Positions 13,701 through 27,304 of a stretch of DNA of 64,000 bases are shown one piece after another (position 1 is the stretch's first letter; each line of letters opens with the position of its first letter). Below the pieces are notes generated by a model. The model had not been told where the DNA came from. It did not search any database and was given only the letters and a program-made list of their open reading frames with translations. The stretch comes from Polytrichum commune. Lineage: Eukaryota; Streptophyta; Polytrichopsida; Polytrichales; Polytrichaceae. Location of the stretch: positions 16,603,501 through 16,667,500 of the forward strand of contig OX485805.1 in the NCBI GenBank assembly GCA_950295325.1, in the 5' to 3' direction. Position numbers and translations under genes: made by a program.

Positions 13701-15330
13701 GAGTTGATTTGATTACCACTTGCAAATGACATGTGGGAGTGTCATATGGACACAACATTTTGGTGCATATTTGTATCCGCAAATAGCTAGGATTGATACT
13801 ATAGTAGGAAGGCAAAGGTTAGGTTTCATTGAGCGCCCAACATTTTGGTAAAGTACATATGCACATAATTGTAGATTGAATACGTATAAATAATCACATA
13901 TCTTATTCGTTTAGTGTCTAAAACTATTTCAATATGGTCAACCATATCTTGCACCCGCCATTTTGCCATTCATTAATGATATTTTCCCTTCTATTAACTT
14001 TTATACAAACATGGGCATATCCATAATTCACATTAACATTTTCATATCTCTAAGGCTAAATTGAATGATCATGTAACATGAAACAATCATTGAACGACAT
14101 GAAATATAAATCAAATTTGAAATCCTAAAACTTGCACAATCAATATATGTAACATATTTATAACAAAATCATGGTAAATGCCAAAGTTGGCTATAGTACC
14201 CAACTACAAAACCATGATAGTAGAACAAACATTATATTGTAATTGTCTTCCTAGACCTATAGAGAGAGAAAAAAATGGTAAAAAGAAATATGAATTGTGG
14301 ATATTTTCAAAAGATGTATGTGGAATAGAAAGTAGACTTGAATTTGTTTTTGTTTTTTATTAGGTGACCTCACAAATAACTGAAATCACCTTCAAGATGG
14401 AATTCAAGTTTGACTCATGAAAGCCTCGAGGGGGCTCCTCAAGCAATGAACCATAGAAATCCATGATGCTATATATACATTTTAAACACCACTTGTTAGC
14501 AAAGCTCTAAACCTGCCATTCTAACTCATAAAAAATTATGTTTCTTTTGTAGATTTTTTTTGGTAAGTACATAACCGTCTCAATGGTAACCATATTAAAC
14601 CTTAAACAATAATGCTATAATTTACATTTTGTTGAGTTTTTTTAATGCTCGTAGATTCATTTTAATATGAATTCAACCTTGTTATATTAGAGTCTTTGGA
14701 AAGAAACACTACATGAGGATAAAATTTCAATTTATAAAATATATTACTGCAAAGTAGACCTTCACATTACTACCCCCACCCCCAAAAGTTATTCTTTTGT
14801 TCAAAGGGATCAACGAAAAGGGGAGGGGGGGGGGGTAAGAATGATGACGTGGCAACCAAAATGTAGTCTCTACATACATCTATTAGGAAGTGAAAATGGA
14901 TAATGAGATAATATGAACGTGTGATACTCAGGTTGAGGTTTTCATATGTATTGTAATTGCAATTGTCATAGATTGAACTCGACACATGTAGATGGGATCA
15001 TTTCACAATGACAGTATGTGTCAAATGGGAAGTGTGTGATAGTACCCACAAACCTAATAATATCAACACAGTATTTGCACTCTTGGCATAATGTTAACGA
15101 TGAGATAAACATGCCTAATTTGATAAAGGGGAGGGGAGATGATAACACAAAAACATCATATGCATTAGCGGTTTATATTTCTATCCAACTTTATCCCTTA
15201 TTTGGGGTCATAAAACCTTGATTTTATGTATTGAGGTAAATTAACAAGATACTTGAGAGAAGCATGTTCTTACCACACTCTAATCAATAGATGTTGTGAA
15301 CCGAAATCCGAGGGTGAGGGTGCAAGGGAG
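13701..15330. other. no gene seen
   Basis: Contains an 11-base G run (14825-14835) and otherwise AT-rich unique-looking sequence up to the hAT MITE at 15331. Confidence 0.45.
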
Positions 15331-15500
15331 CAATGAACGGGGAGAATTGACCGCTAGTTATAGGTGAACTGGTTGAGTTTGAGAAATAAGCGGTTAAAGT
15401 TCAAGACTTAAATTAGGAAAACCATCCATCATTTTAGAAGAATGTATTGAATATTCTAAAAATTAACGAAGAAATACCAAAAGATCACAGCATGAAGTAT
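15331..15500 (+). mobile_element. hAT-type MITE fragment, copy C
   Basis: Has the intact left end CAATGAACGGGGAG and the shared CCGGTT-region body, then loses similarity. The CCCCGG right end is absent. The right border is approximate. Confidence 0.7.
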
Positions 15501-17929
15501 ATACAAAACCCTTAGTTCAGCTGATAACCTATTAATCTCTAATTGAAAATCTGCTAAGTAAGCTCAATAGTAACTCACGGTGTCATATACTTCTGTGCAC
15601 TAAGGCTAGAATCGTGGTCAAAGGTTGAGTCAATGACAGATTTCCATCCCAACTGCTTGATTCCAACACTAATACTTCTGATGTGGATAAGCGGACCCTC
15701 AACCTTAATAAATATAATTCCGTCCCACACCCATTTTGAATGCTTGTCCCAACACCTTTCCAACTTACATGCAACATCCACAAGGACGTGTAACTTAGTG
15801 CTTTTCAAAAAGAAGTGAATCCCTAAATGCTCGAACGGGAACATCTCCGAGACTCCATGTTCGGTCAAATGGCCCAAACCTCTAGAAGATCTTTGAAGTA
15901 GTTGTCTCAATCCACACTTTGAAACCCGTCGAACTTTGAACTTGATCCTAAGTTATCCATTCCATTCAACAAATCGGTGTTGCTTGCATCCACTCCACAA
16001 TTACTAGCTTCTTCTTTTCGTTGTGCCATTTTCAAGCTCCACCCAACCTAACTTACATCACATACTCATGATTTCTTTTCTAGTTGCAATGCAAAGGCCA
16101 CAATTAAAAGGACGTGTGTGCTTATTCCAATGTCTTCACTACAGGGTTTTGATAGAGCCCTCTATGTGTGTGTGTGTGGTTTAATTTGAATTGCCTATTG
16201 TTGGGTCCCCAATCAGAATATATTATTCGTTATCACTCGCACCCCTCTGTCATGCCAAATAATTTAGCAGAAGAAAAAATAACAAGGTATCCACGTCATG
16301 GCAAAGGTAAAGTATTCCCTAATCACATAGTTCAAGTGCAAAGTTGTGATCATACTAGTGTGGAGAAGTGTATCCTCTTGAAGACGCATCATAAGAAAAC
16401 CTAGGTTTAATTATAGTCCAAAATGTTGAAAATTACTTACTATGATTTATATTGGTTTCCAAGGGATAAAACATTGTTGTTTTTTACACAAATGTGCTCC
16501 TTGAGAGTTGGTCTAAATGTCATTTGAGTCACTTTTATACCATAATATTTAGACCCATGTTGTATTTGCAACGAAAGGATCCTCTCTTAAATGTATACAC
16601 ATGACCAACCACCTTTCATTTCTTGAGCATCCAACATGTGTACAAGGAAAAGAGGGGTTGTATGACTCCTCCCAAACCTTGACACTTCGGTTAATTTATT
16701 CCAAAGTAGTCTTAATGACACAAAATGGGTATCCAACAACACACCTCCTACGAGTCCTATCACTTGGGAAGTGTCGACTAAGCCCCATGTTTTTCTTGTA
16801 GTGTAAATGGCATAGTTACTAGCCTACTTGGATGGCATTTTCCCTACTCTCTAGAGATCATTGTGGCTAGGTGGAAAAATCCATCCCATCACAGAGAATT
16901 GTCATTGTGGTTCATGGTCTTGAGATGCTACACATGTTTCAAAAAACTGGTTTTGCAACAAGTTAATTGGTGGGCCAAAGTTGGTCTCGATGCATGCCTC
17001 CCATGTGCCTAACCTTGACGAGTTTGGTTTCAAGGTAGGCCCTCTTTATTGATAAATAAATGTCCATTTCTAACTCCGATGGGAAATGGAGGTTTTACGC
17101 CTACCAAAACCGTTGTCTTGGATTGAAGTTGAAAACAAAGATGAATCTACCCAATAAAAGAGAAAATAACCTTGAAACCAAGCTCCCCAAGGTTTAGGTA
17201 CATGTCAAGGCATGACTTCTTTTACCTTCCATCAATCTCTTGTTTTGAAATTGGTGTTTTTGAATGCGTGTGGCTTAAACATGAGTCTTATGGTTACTTG
17301 ATCATGTTGATCTTTGCATGTGCTTCCTGTACATGTGTCATGGTTTTGGCCTTCGTTCATGGCTCCTCTCCTAAGCCTAGGCGAGGCCCAAGTTGGGGTT
17401 TATAAGGTGCTCGGCGAGGTACATGTTTGTCTGATCAATGGAAATAAACCATTTGATGCCCTAAAAAAATGAAAAAAAATGAAAATGTTTTGTCACTATT
17501 CTTGAAGTCCAATGCAAGAGCAAGTATGAAGTAGATGGATATCTAGCATTAAAAGCCATTGGTATAAAAGCCTTGGCTTACTACATTGATTATCCTAATT
17601 AGGGAGAGGGCTAATAATGTGTGTGGAAATTAATGAAGGTGATACTATACTTCTTTACACTATGAAATTAGTTCTACAAAAAAGAAAATCTAGGATGCAT
17701 TGTTCAACCCAGCACTATTCATTGGAAATACTATTCATAACAACATTATTTATTGTTGTAAACCTAATTCTAAGGGGTTGGAGATGTGGCTCCAAACCCT
17801 ACACCAAGAATTTAAAAAGCAACTCGCTTAGTTTTTGTAGAATCGTTGATAAAGGGTATTTCTAATTGTCAAGCAATAAAAGTGAGACGATTCAATATGA
17901 GTTATGCTATCCCCTTTTAAATCAAAGTG
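15501..17929. other. no gene seen
   Basis: A 111-codon minus frame (15910-15575) overlaps others of equal quality and has no family features. A (GT)n run lies at about 16164-16178. Probably decayed elements. Confidence 0.4.
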
Positions 17930-18290
17930 GGAGATATGTATGCTACAAAGTTGGGTTCTAGGGTTTAGCCCAAATAACCCAAGCAATTTGGCAAATCCAC
18001 TTGGATATCACTTCCAAACTATGATTTTAAGCTACAAGACCAAGCTCTTGACATTGCAAAGTCCCTAGGTGAAGTCAATGGCATAGACAACTCAAATGCA
18101 ATAACACAGATCCAAGATTTTGTGATAATTTCAAAGTCAATGACCAATATTGACCTAAACTTAGACGGATGCATCATCCCAACACAAAATATGGTAGTTG
18201 AATATGACCACCTACCATTTGGGTGAAGGGCATGTGCTAGTTGGAAACATAAGATCAAGGATTGCAAAGAAGGCTCAAGGCAACCACCTA
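17930..18290 (+). pseudogene. decayed LINE ORF1 fragment (DUF4283/zinc-knuckle type)
   Basis: The plus strand reads STWISLPNYDF, then ALDIAKSLGEVNGID, a stretch ending DLNLDG and VVEYDHLPFG, and finally RACASWKHKIKDC. This order matches the DUF4283 plus CCHC-knuckle arrangement of plant LINE ORF1 proteins: a W-x-x-LP strand, 'A-x-x-LG' helix, VEY-x-x-LPF-x-C, and C-x2-C-x4-H-x4-C. The first knuckle Cys is a stop codon and the frame is broken. About 1.3 kb downstream lies an ORF2 end in the same orientation. Confidence 0.55.
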
Positions 18291-19629
18291 GAGGACATCA
18301 TACACTCACCATACATTCCAACATGAGAAAGGCAAAGGCATTGCGTTGGACCAAGACAATTCCCGACAAGTAAAGATTACAAGATCCACAAGAAATATAT
18401 TTGAGGAAAGAGAAGAGCATAGAAATGATACACTATGGGAGGAGTTAAAGCATACTAATAACTGTAGAATTATACAAGACATGCAAAATATGAAGAACAC
18501 ACACACACAAATGGGGTTGAGGCTCCCATCGCAACCGATGCAAAGAAAAATCATGGCACATATACAACAACGCAAAAAGAGCCATGAATAAGCATCACCA
18601 CACGCACAACAATCAGGGAAGAAGAATGTTGACCAAATAACTAGGGTTGCTATACAATGTACATGGTGAATAACATAGATAGCGGGGCACACAATAAAAA
18701 AATGTTGCTCCAAGATCAAGTGGAAGAACAACAATGATTGCCGAACCAAGGAGCATGCAACACTGAGCAGTTGGCTTAGACATTGTTGGACGACCAATTG
18801 TTGTTGCTGCCAATAAAGGAGCAACACACCAATTGGCAACAACCACGTCTGAATTCAAGAGGCAGGCTAAATTTGATATCAAGGAGGATCAATGACATTC
18901 AATTGAGCTAATAGCTTAGATAGTTGCCGCAAATTTGAGTCACTTTGACAAGTAGTGGCTCTTCTTGAACCAACCCATGATTTGCACATATTGGTTTATT
19001 ACATACTCTCTTGCTATCACCCACAATGCCTCTTGACTGTTTGCCAAACCCCCAACAAGAATTGACTTCCATCCATTCAGAATCCCCAACTAGAGTAAAT
19101 GGTTTTTCCTCATCGGCACTTGTTTCATTCACTGCACTTAGTAGTTGAATGCCTTCGATCACTCATGCTTGATGGTCAAAGGTAGTCAAGACAATAGATT
19201 TCCCTTTAGAGGCTTGCGTTTGGGAATGATCACTAAACTAAACTCCTTTTCTTCGGAAGACCTAGATAATTCTTCCAAATAGAGTCACATGCTTTAGAGT
19301 CATCCCACAATCTAGATGCCTTTGAGAATGGAAGAAACTAGAAGGTGAATTTTAAGGGCTTTATCAAGTTAGAATTGTTAAAACCACTAGAGGCCAAAAG
19401 AAACACGAAGTTTCTTTCTTCTATAGAAAAGGAGCCTTCTTAAATGGGACCCATACAAATTGGTTTGGAAAGATGCCAAACAAAATCTGGACTACCCCAA
19501 TAAGATAGGTTGGAACCTCTTTGACCCTCCACTTCTCAACCCGGTTGCTGTCAATAAATGGCAAGGGTTCCCCCCGATACCTATTGACTCAAGTGAACAC
19601 ATTTATGGTACAAATGAAGAGTTGTGAAG

Positions 19630-20130
19630 GAGGCGGCCTTCATCCGGTCCATTTGGCACGATGTGGTGAATGAATGGCGTGCCAAGATCCCATTCAACAT
19701 CTTTGCTCAATGCGCCTATTGCCTCCCCTTCACCAAGGAAACCCTCAAACATAGATTTTGGGACTACATCCAAGCTTAGTGGATATGGCGGTGGGCTTTA
19801 CACATCTTCTTCGAGCTCAACGGTGCTTGGCAACACCCATTCCATGAATTTATTTGGCAAAATGGAGTGTTTGGCCATGGCATCCGGAAGAAATATAGAA
19901 CTTGGTTTGGAATTTGGCATCTTCTCCAAGGAATCGTCCTTTGGACTATCTGGATTGAACATACTAACAAGATTTTTAACTAAAAGCAATGGCATGAACT
20001 TAAGGTTAAGAACCTCATTTGGGAAGAATGTATTATCTATGGCAAAGCCGCATGGGAAAAAAACTCTCAAACGCATTGAAAGAAGCCCTCTGGCAAAGGC
20101 CTTCATTACTGGGGAATTTGACTCATCTTG
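19630..20130 (+). pseudogene. decayed LINE ORF2 C-terminal fragment (zf-RVT region)
   Basis: Reads WHDVVNEWRAKIP, CAYC...TKETLKHRFWDYIQA, then a stop, WIWRWALHIF, and WHLLQGIVLWTIWIEHTNKIF. This is the zinc-binding and C-terminal region that follows the reverse transcriptase in plant LINEs. Stops interrupt it and no endonuclease or YxDD polymerase core is present. A short A run at 20432-20439 may be the old tail. The 115- and 153-codon frames across it are in other registers and are shadows. Confidence 0.65.
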
Positions 20131-20139
20131 AGGGGCACG

Positions 20140-21064
20140 CGACATCTTATGTTGCTACCATGGACTCACGGTTTGATGGAATTGGAAGATCATGGCCAAG
20201 TGGCCGCCTTGGTCTCGGGGGTTGGGTGGTCATTCCTTAGTGCATGGAATTGTTTGTGACCTCGTTTGTAGGTACTTTGTTTCTTTGGTCACTTGGAAGC
20301 TTGGGGGTTATCTTGTGGGGTTTTTGGCACTTGGCTTTGTGTTTCTCGTTACGCAGTGTACTTCTAAGCAAGTGTGTTTTCCTTGGTTCTTATTTAATTT
20401 GGCGTCAATTTTTTGACCTTTTGTCTATTATTAAAAAAAATTCACACTATTGACAAACACTCAAGAACCCCCCTTTTTAGACTTTTTGATACCAAGCCTC
20501 ACAACGGACCTAGTTGGCACATTGAAACTTGCTTTGTTATCAACCTTCTAGCACATAGTTGTTGTTAAGCAATTACTATGTTTTCCCTAAATGGTAGTTG
20601 GGAATGAAATGTACCGAGTTTGGGAGTGCAGTCAAGCAAAGTAAGCACATTACACAAACTAGTTTGCAAGTCAAGCAAGCAAACTCCTTGGGCACATTCA
20701 ACATGGAAGCATTGCATCTTTGCTGATGACCCTCTGTCATACCTTTGCTCAATTAATCAAGCTTGTCATCTACCTTTGGACAATATGGCTTCAAACATTT
20801 GGACATTTGTAAGGAATTTGTTGACTACTTGTCATCAAGACAAGTGCCTTTGGTTTGTGGTCACCAAGGATGATAGTTCTCCAGAGTTTTGTTAGTTTGC
20901 ATATACGTTGAAGTCCATGTGTGAGTTCTTTCTCCTTGCCCTTCTCCCAAGGCCGACTTTAGATCACTAAGATCGTGTGTGAGTGTAACTTTTATCTAGA
21001 AGTGGATATCGCCATTTCATTTGGATAAAGAAAAAGAAAAAAACAAGTATTGCTGTCCTTGAGC
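20140..21064. other. no gene seen; LINE 3' part and unique sequence
   Basis: Up to about 20440 this looks like the untranslated end of the LINE remnant. The 91-codon plus frame at 20620-20895 is not recognised. Confidence 0.35.
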
Positions 21065-21293
21065 CAATGAACAGGGAAAACCGACCCCTAGTTACAAATG
21101 AACCGGTTGTGTTTGAGAAGTAACTGATCAAAGTTCAAGACGTCAGGAAAATTACCAATCATTCAAGAGGAATCCATGGAACATACCTCAAATTAATGAA
21201 GAAAATCCTAAAAGACCACAACATGTAACCAGTTGGGCTTGGAAACAGTAGGATTTTGAGCGATCAATGGCCAACAAGCTCCCCTGGACACTG
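21065..21293 (+). mobile_element. hAT-type MITE, copy D, complete
   Basis: Complete 229-bp copy from CAATGAACAGGGAA to CTCCCCTGGACACTG. The flanking 8-mers CCTTGAGC and CCTCGAGC match at 7 of 8 positions, consistent with a hAT target duplication that has since mutated. Confidence 0.82.
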
Positions 21294-21725
21294 CCTCGAG
21301 CTGAAAATTTAAAGTGGGGCCAGGGTGGGAATTGAATTAGTTGGGAGTTTGATCGGGCGAGACGGCTTTCCCATGCAATGCGAGGCAGCCTGGGCCAATA
21401 TAAGCATAGTTATGAGCATTCTCTTGACAACTCCTATTCTGGTGCTCGTCCAGTCCTTTTTAACTTTATAAGTCCTAATGCAGGAAAGGAAGGAGACCCC
21501 TCTTTCGTGCTGAAAATGCTCTCTCCTGTTTTGGCAATTATGAATTTGTTGCAATTATAGTATGCTCCTGTTATAGCTGGAAGATTTGAAAGGAATAACG
21601 ACTTAATGACATGCGTATAGTCTACCCAAAAATTTATCAGAGTAAAGCCAAACACCACGACTGTCAGTCTGTCATGCAGCAGTGTTGACGTAAGGCTATT
21701 ATATGCGGATCGACCACATTAATAC

Positions 21726-22090
21726 CAGTGTCCAGGGAATTTTTGGGCATAATTGGTTGATATCCTACTGTTTCCAAGCCCAACTGGTTACACATAGTAT
21801 TACTACTCAGTTGACGAGTTGTGTTCATGGGCCCTACACTAGATTCGAGAATGAAGTCTCCGGATATTAGAATCCCAAAGCTTTGGACTCAATGTGAAGT
21901 CAAGGCAGCTAAACATAGCTCGTAAACTAAGCAATATTATGTGTGTTGACATCTTTTGGTTTTTTTAATTAGTTGGGGTATATTCCATACATTCTTTGAA
22001 AATGAATCCTAAAGCCTTGGACTCCAACCAATTATTTCTCAAACTTAACCGGTTCATATGTAACTAGCAACCGCTTCTCCTTGTTCATTG
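21726..22090 (-). mobile_element. hAT-type MITE, copy E, inverted, with internal insertion
   Basis: Runs in reverse from CAGTGTCCAGGGAA to CTTGTTCATTG. Between about 21800 and 21945 there is extra sequence that the other copies lack. The flanking 8-mers (ATTAATAC and ATTATTAT) share 6 of 8 bases. It lies only ~430 bp from copy D in opposite orientation. Confidence 0.75.
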
Positions 22091-25000
22091 ATTATTATGG
22101 CCTTACATAAGTGGAACACCAAGGGAGGACTTAGAAACCCCATTGTTTGGCAAGGAAAATGTTTTAGTGTCAATGCCGTAACATTGGAGACATCGAAATA
22201 ACTATGTCTACATTGTATGTGGCCGGGCCTTCATAGAGCACATTAGTTACCCCAAGTTGGGATGAGAGAAAAACCTTGAGAAAAGACCCAAGCAAAGACC
22301 GGACGGTACCCAAAGACCACTCCAAAGATCCACATTAGTTGCTAGAACCACAAACCAAAGTGGTTTAACACCTCAAAACTTGAATACCTTTATTAATCAT
22401 GGGTGCAGAGACCATGTAACCTTGACATTTGTCCATTTGCAAATGATACCATGCACACCCCACCACTTGTCAAAATGTGCAAGTAACTTGTTTGCTACAA
22501 CATGAAGCATTAGCCCTTTATCGTTAAGCCTATTCCATATCAACCATATCTTGCACCCTTGATCTTCACAACTCATTGTTTGATCATATAGAAACCTACG
22601 CATTTCATAAACTTATTATTGTTGGGGCCTTGTAAGATCTAATATCATGTAGACCACATATCTCGATGCGGCTCCTACTTACATCTTACTAGCTAAGTTG
22701 CCACATGTAGACTAACAACCTTCACAAGCTCACATATCAGTTGAACAAACCTTCCATTTCCACTAGAAAGCAACAAATTGTTGTAGCTCCAACACAAAGG
22801 GCGTGTCCAACAACTACATAAACTTTCCAAACTTGAAAGTTTGGGGTTGGCAAATTAAAGTCACTATGCCACAATTACATGCTATTGTAAATGCTCTACA
22901 GTCTTCAAAATTTGGGCTTCATACAATTGACATATGTTGATCCTCATTTCAATTAACTTGTGATTTCACTCATTCAAAGTATTCCTCATGATTGGAGGAT
23001 ATCACGGATCTACTCTATAAGCCCATAGGCACTCTACACAACAAGCCTTTGATATAGGCACTCCAAAGCATTTGGCATTGTGCCATGCCGTGCCATGAAC
23101 TTGGTTGCGGTGCCATTCCAATGTCGCCGCATCACAAAAGCTACCAATGTAAGAGCCTGTCAAGGATGAAGCATTGTTGTTGTCGGTGTTGTGAACACTT
23201 TCTCCCATCTCCACATATTGTTTTGCACTCAATTGCAAATCAAATGCCTTCTTTGATTCTTTCAATGCCACATAAGCCTTCCTAGCCGCATCCCCTTCCT
23301 AGCCGCATCCCACAATTGCTTCTCCATTTCCTCTTGCCCTGGTTGATTTCCACTTGCTCCTTGATCTTCTTAACCTCTTCAACCTCCGTCTTTCTTGATG
23401 CCTTCTCCTCCAATTGCACAATGTACTCATCGTTCTTCTAACTATAGTCAATTATGGGTTCGCATTGTTTCTTCTTCCGGCCACTTGACACCATGCTTCA
23501 AGATACCCTCTCCCAACCAAGAAAGCTTGAGAGCCTACACACATCCATGCATTGAAAATCAATAGAATGTAGAAGAACTCATGTTTGGCAGATGTAATGT
23601 GAGTAGATGTGACAACTAGAGGCCATGTCATGTTCATCTACACACTCATGTCAAGATGGAAACTTATTTTCTTGAGCACATGTCTCTTGAATGGAAAATA
23701 AAATATAAATAAAACTGGAAACTAAGTTTTCTAAATATGACAAACGTATAGGTTTACAATACGGAATGATGCAATAAATTTGGTATGATTTTTTTCCTTT
23801 GGTAAACGTAATAACCTCCAATGGGATTAAATTAGGGTGTTTTATTTCTTTAGATTCAGTGAAGAAAACCTCTTGGGTTTTGAGTTCACAATTTGAATCC
23901 CATACTAGTGCCCTTAAAACTTCAAGTATGGTAGTTCTTTCACACTTTTTTTTCCTTATAGACAAGAATCTGCTTGAGGTATTATTGAAGAACGAGGATG
24001 ATAGTTGCTCCGCAAAGATATGAGCCCACATACCCACCTGGGATGATCTCTCATGAATTATCTAGAAGGAGGTGGTGAACTTCCTTCAATTATCATTTAC
24101 AATCTTACTATGTACGATATTTCTTGTTCTAGGGAAAGAAGGCTATTTCTCCTTTATTGGGAAAATACTTGATAGCAATGTTTTTCCACCTTCAATTCAT
24201 GCTTCTCAAGTGACACTAACGTTATTATTGTCTCATGTCAGATCTTACATGACTAAAAACAATCCTTTTGTAAGGGACAAATTGGTCAATCAAATTGGCC
24301 CACTTTAGAAGGCTAGATGACATATTAGTTCGCTTAAGAACAAATTAATTAATAAAGGAAAAAAAGTTTGACCATGCCATCCAAGGTGGCAACCCTAAGT
24401 GACACTAAGTACAATTTATGCTCCAACTATTCACCAATTTTGACATAAAAAAGACACAAAATTTTGGTGGATAAAGATGAAGAGAGTGCACATGTGTGTG
24501 TGTGTGTGTGTGTGTTTTCCTTTTTGTTTTTTTTTCTCATTATTTGGTTCTCTCACATTGGATTGCTATTTTGTAGGAGCTTCGTTTGATGTAGAAAAAT
24601 GTCTAACTCATAGCCAATATGATCATGCAAAAAACGCCCATGTCTTATAAAAATATACTATGGATTTGAAATTTGATTTATGTAAATCCTAGTCTTGTGG
24701 AAATTATTGCTTTCATAGAACATGAATAAAATATTGTAAAGATATTGTTACATTTTTACATCCATTGAGATCAAATCATGTAAGAAGATGGCTCTCAATT
24801 GCATTGGGATACTCAACGAGTCATAAACTTTGTTAGATGCATGACCTCTTTGATCTTCAAATTGTTGTACTTTAATAATAGAGTTGCACAAAAAACATGA
24901 AATTAGTATTGAAAATACCAGGTGAATTGTTTTTCAATCAAACTTTGCAACATTTAGAGATTTGTACTCTAGATGTAAATGTTTGATGAGATCATGCTAG

Positions 25001-26009
25001 TTTGTACATGTTGAATCATCTCAACATATTCTTTCCTAGACCATGGCCCTCTCAAGTAGCCAACTATGGTGCTCTCTTGATGAGGAGATCAAGGGTAGGA
25101 AGGCCCTACAATATGATGTCAAATTGTATTTCTCCATATAGGCATGTAATGGAAGATGCCTTACAATTTGTTGCAAATCCTTACGCTAAATCATTAGTTG
25201 CGCATCTAGACCAATCTAGGGTAATAAATTTGAGAAGCCAATCAAAACCTACTAGAACTCCAAAGAAGGGCTATTAAACCCACATGGTCCAATTTCTTTA
25301 TTTTTGTGGTTACAGACATTTAATATAGCTCAAAGACTGGTATGTTTGTTTGATCAAGACTTAGTGCACCCCTTGCATTTGAGACTCATTGTATCCTCCA
25401 AGAGTTTGATTGCTCAAGACTTTAAAACAACCGCTCTACAAGGAAAAATGTACAAATACGTCACATTTGATCAACAATGGCAATGTAAAATAAATTTTGA
25501 TTAGAATAAAAATAATAAAGTCACAAGCAACACTATGCAAAAAGTTCAAAATAAAGAAAAATTGGCTAGGAACGTATTGGAACACCATTGTGTTGTTGCC
25601 CTAACATACATGATTGTGGGCTTTAACTTTTCTCAAGTCAAACAGCTATGCACACTAAGGACAACTAAATTACTTAGGATTGGATTGGGTGCATTGTGCT
25701 CTCCACCGCCTGCTCAAGAGATACCATAAGATTGCAATAGAAATCCTCAACACTAAATGCATGAATATTGATCTAGGATCAATTTACCACTAACTTGACC
25801 TCATTACAGGTAATAACAACATATTTTGTTGCCATCTACACCTCCCTTAGTTAGGGTAAAGAGGCCATGCATAATGTCATATCCAACACTCGCCCCAGCT
25901 CTCCCCCCACCTTTCTCTACGACCCCCCCTCTTAAGTTCCCACTACAACAAAATGTATACATATACGGGTCTATTTTCAAAGAAGACAAACACTTTGGAG
26001 CTGCAGACC
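22091..26009. other. no gene seen; (GT)n microsatellite and unassigned frames
   Basis: (GT)n at 24493-24515. Plus-strand frames at 23799-24023 and 24072-24308 and a 128-codon minus frame (24037-23651) overlap and show no motif. A stretch near 23290-23470 read on the minus strand has a Lys/Glu-rich coiled-coil-like composition with stops. An 18-bp direct repeat CTTCCTAGCCGCATCCC lies near 23278-23311. Confidence 0.35.
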
Positions 26010-26345
26010 CCTGGATTTGATAGGTATGTGGTTCAGTGAGGATAAAAAAGAAAACATCATAAAGACACATGTTTAAAAGAGATTGGACTCCGTCTTCAAA
26101 TTTTAATAACCACTCTACACTAAACACTGAACATAATTGGGAAGACCTATGTATCCTGTCAAGAAATCCCCAAACATACACTTTTGACAAACCGTAACTA
26201 AATAAGGAAAGATCTGATTATCAATTTGGTTTTTGCAAATGTTTCATCATAGATATGCTAATTACACACGATTTTTTTTTTTGATATAAATCTAATCAAT
26301 AGAAGTTGGAGAACATGAAAAATGAATCAAATAACACCCACACAC
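26010..26345 (+). repeat. R1 dispersed repeat
   Basis: R1 forward signature: GATAGGTATGTGGTTCAGTGAGGAT, then CATCATAAAGACACATGTTT, AGATTGGACT, GTGAACATA-ATTGGGAAGACC, GTTTCATC-TAGATATGCTAAT and GTTGGAGAACATGAAAAAT. Non-coding and 70-85% identical by eye to the other copies. Confidence 0.7.
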
Positions 26346-26452
26346 CTTATCATGACAACAAAATATCCTCATAGCATAACTTATGGCACTACAAAAAGCT
26401 ACCACATTATTACACCCCCAATTCACAGCTCATATCTTCACCAATAAACCTC

Positions 26453-26489
<37 letters not shown>

Positions 26490-27250
26490 CACACACACAT
26501 ACCTCTTATGGAACTACAAACACTGGCCCACGACCCACAAACACCACCTCGATAACATTTCTTATACACAATATCCCTCAACAAATACAATCTCCTCCCA
26601 CCTTGTGAATATGCTCAAAATCCAATCTCACACCAACTTTCCAAGCAATGCCAAGGCCGAAAACCTTGCCAAGTCCGATGCCTAGCCTTTTTCTAATGAA
26701 CCCGACCCCCATTACATGTTTCAAGATTGTGGGCCTATTCATCCATTGTGCATTGGAGATGGTGAGTGCTCAAAGATGGTGCACTTTGAAATTGTAATTG
26801 CACTTCATTTTTCTTATACACCTAGGTGGGGAATTTTCGACGTTTGCCAACATGAATCTCAAGAGTATCACTCTTTTTGCTCATTGTCATAGGGTGGTGC
26901 TTTCTATAAGTACACATTACATGTGCATTTCATGGATTCCATAACAAAAGCCTTTGTTCGCTAAATTTTGATCCCATTGATGGCCAACAACTGGCTTGCC
27001 ATTCTAGGGAGCATTGGTCCAATAGATAACCTCAATAATAGAGGCAACGTACAATCTCACAAGCACAAATTCCACCCTTGACGTCACCCACACCCCCACC
27101 CCCACGCAGTTAGTAAAATCATAAATATGAATTGCAAATGAGCAACATAATCAAGCAATAGTGATATAGGATATGCACAAACGACATGAAGTGTGCATGG
27201 GATGCACTTTAATGGTAGTTGCCATCGAATCTCCATGTGGTTGTGCAGTG

Positions 27251-27303
<53 letters not shown>
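27251..27303. repeat. (TGT)n trinucleotide microsatellite, about 17 units
   Basis: Pure TGT repeat. It creates artificial poly-Cys, poly-Leu and poly-Thr frames on both strands. Confidence 0.97.

Positions 27304-27304
<1 letters not shown>

Noticed and set aside
18306-18842. 178-codon minus-strand frame rich in Cys, Leu and Phe
   Set aside because: It lies opposite the plus-strand LINE ORF1 remnant and its downstream sequence. The hydrophobic composition is the complement of a Lys/Gln/Asn-rich strand, and there is no domain.
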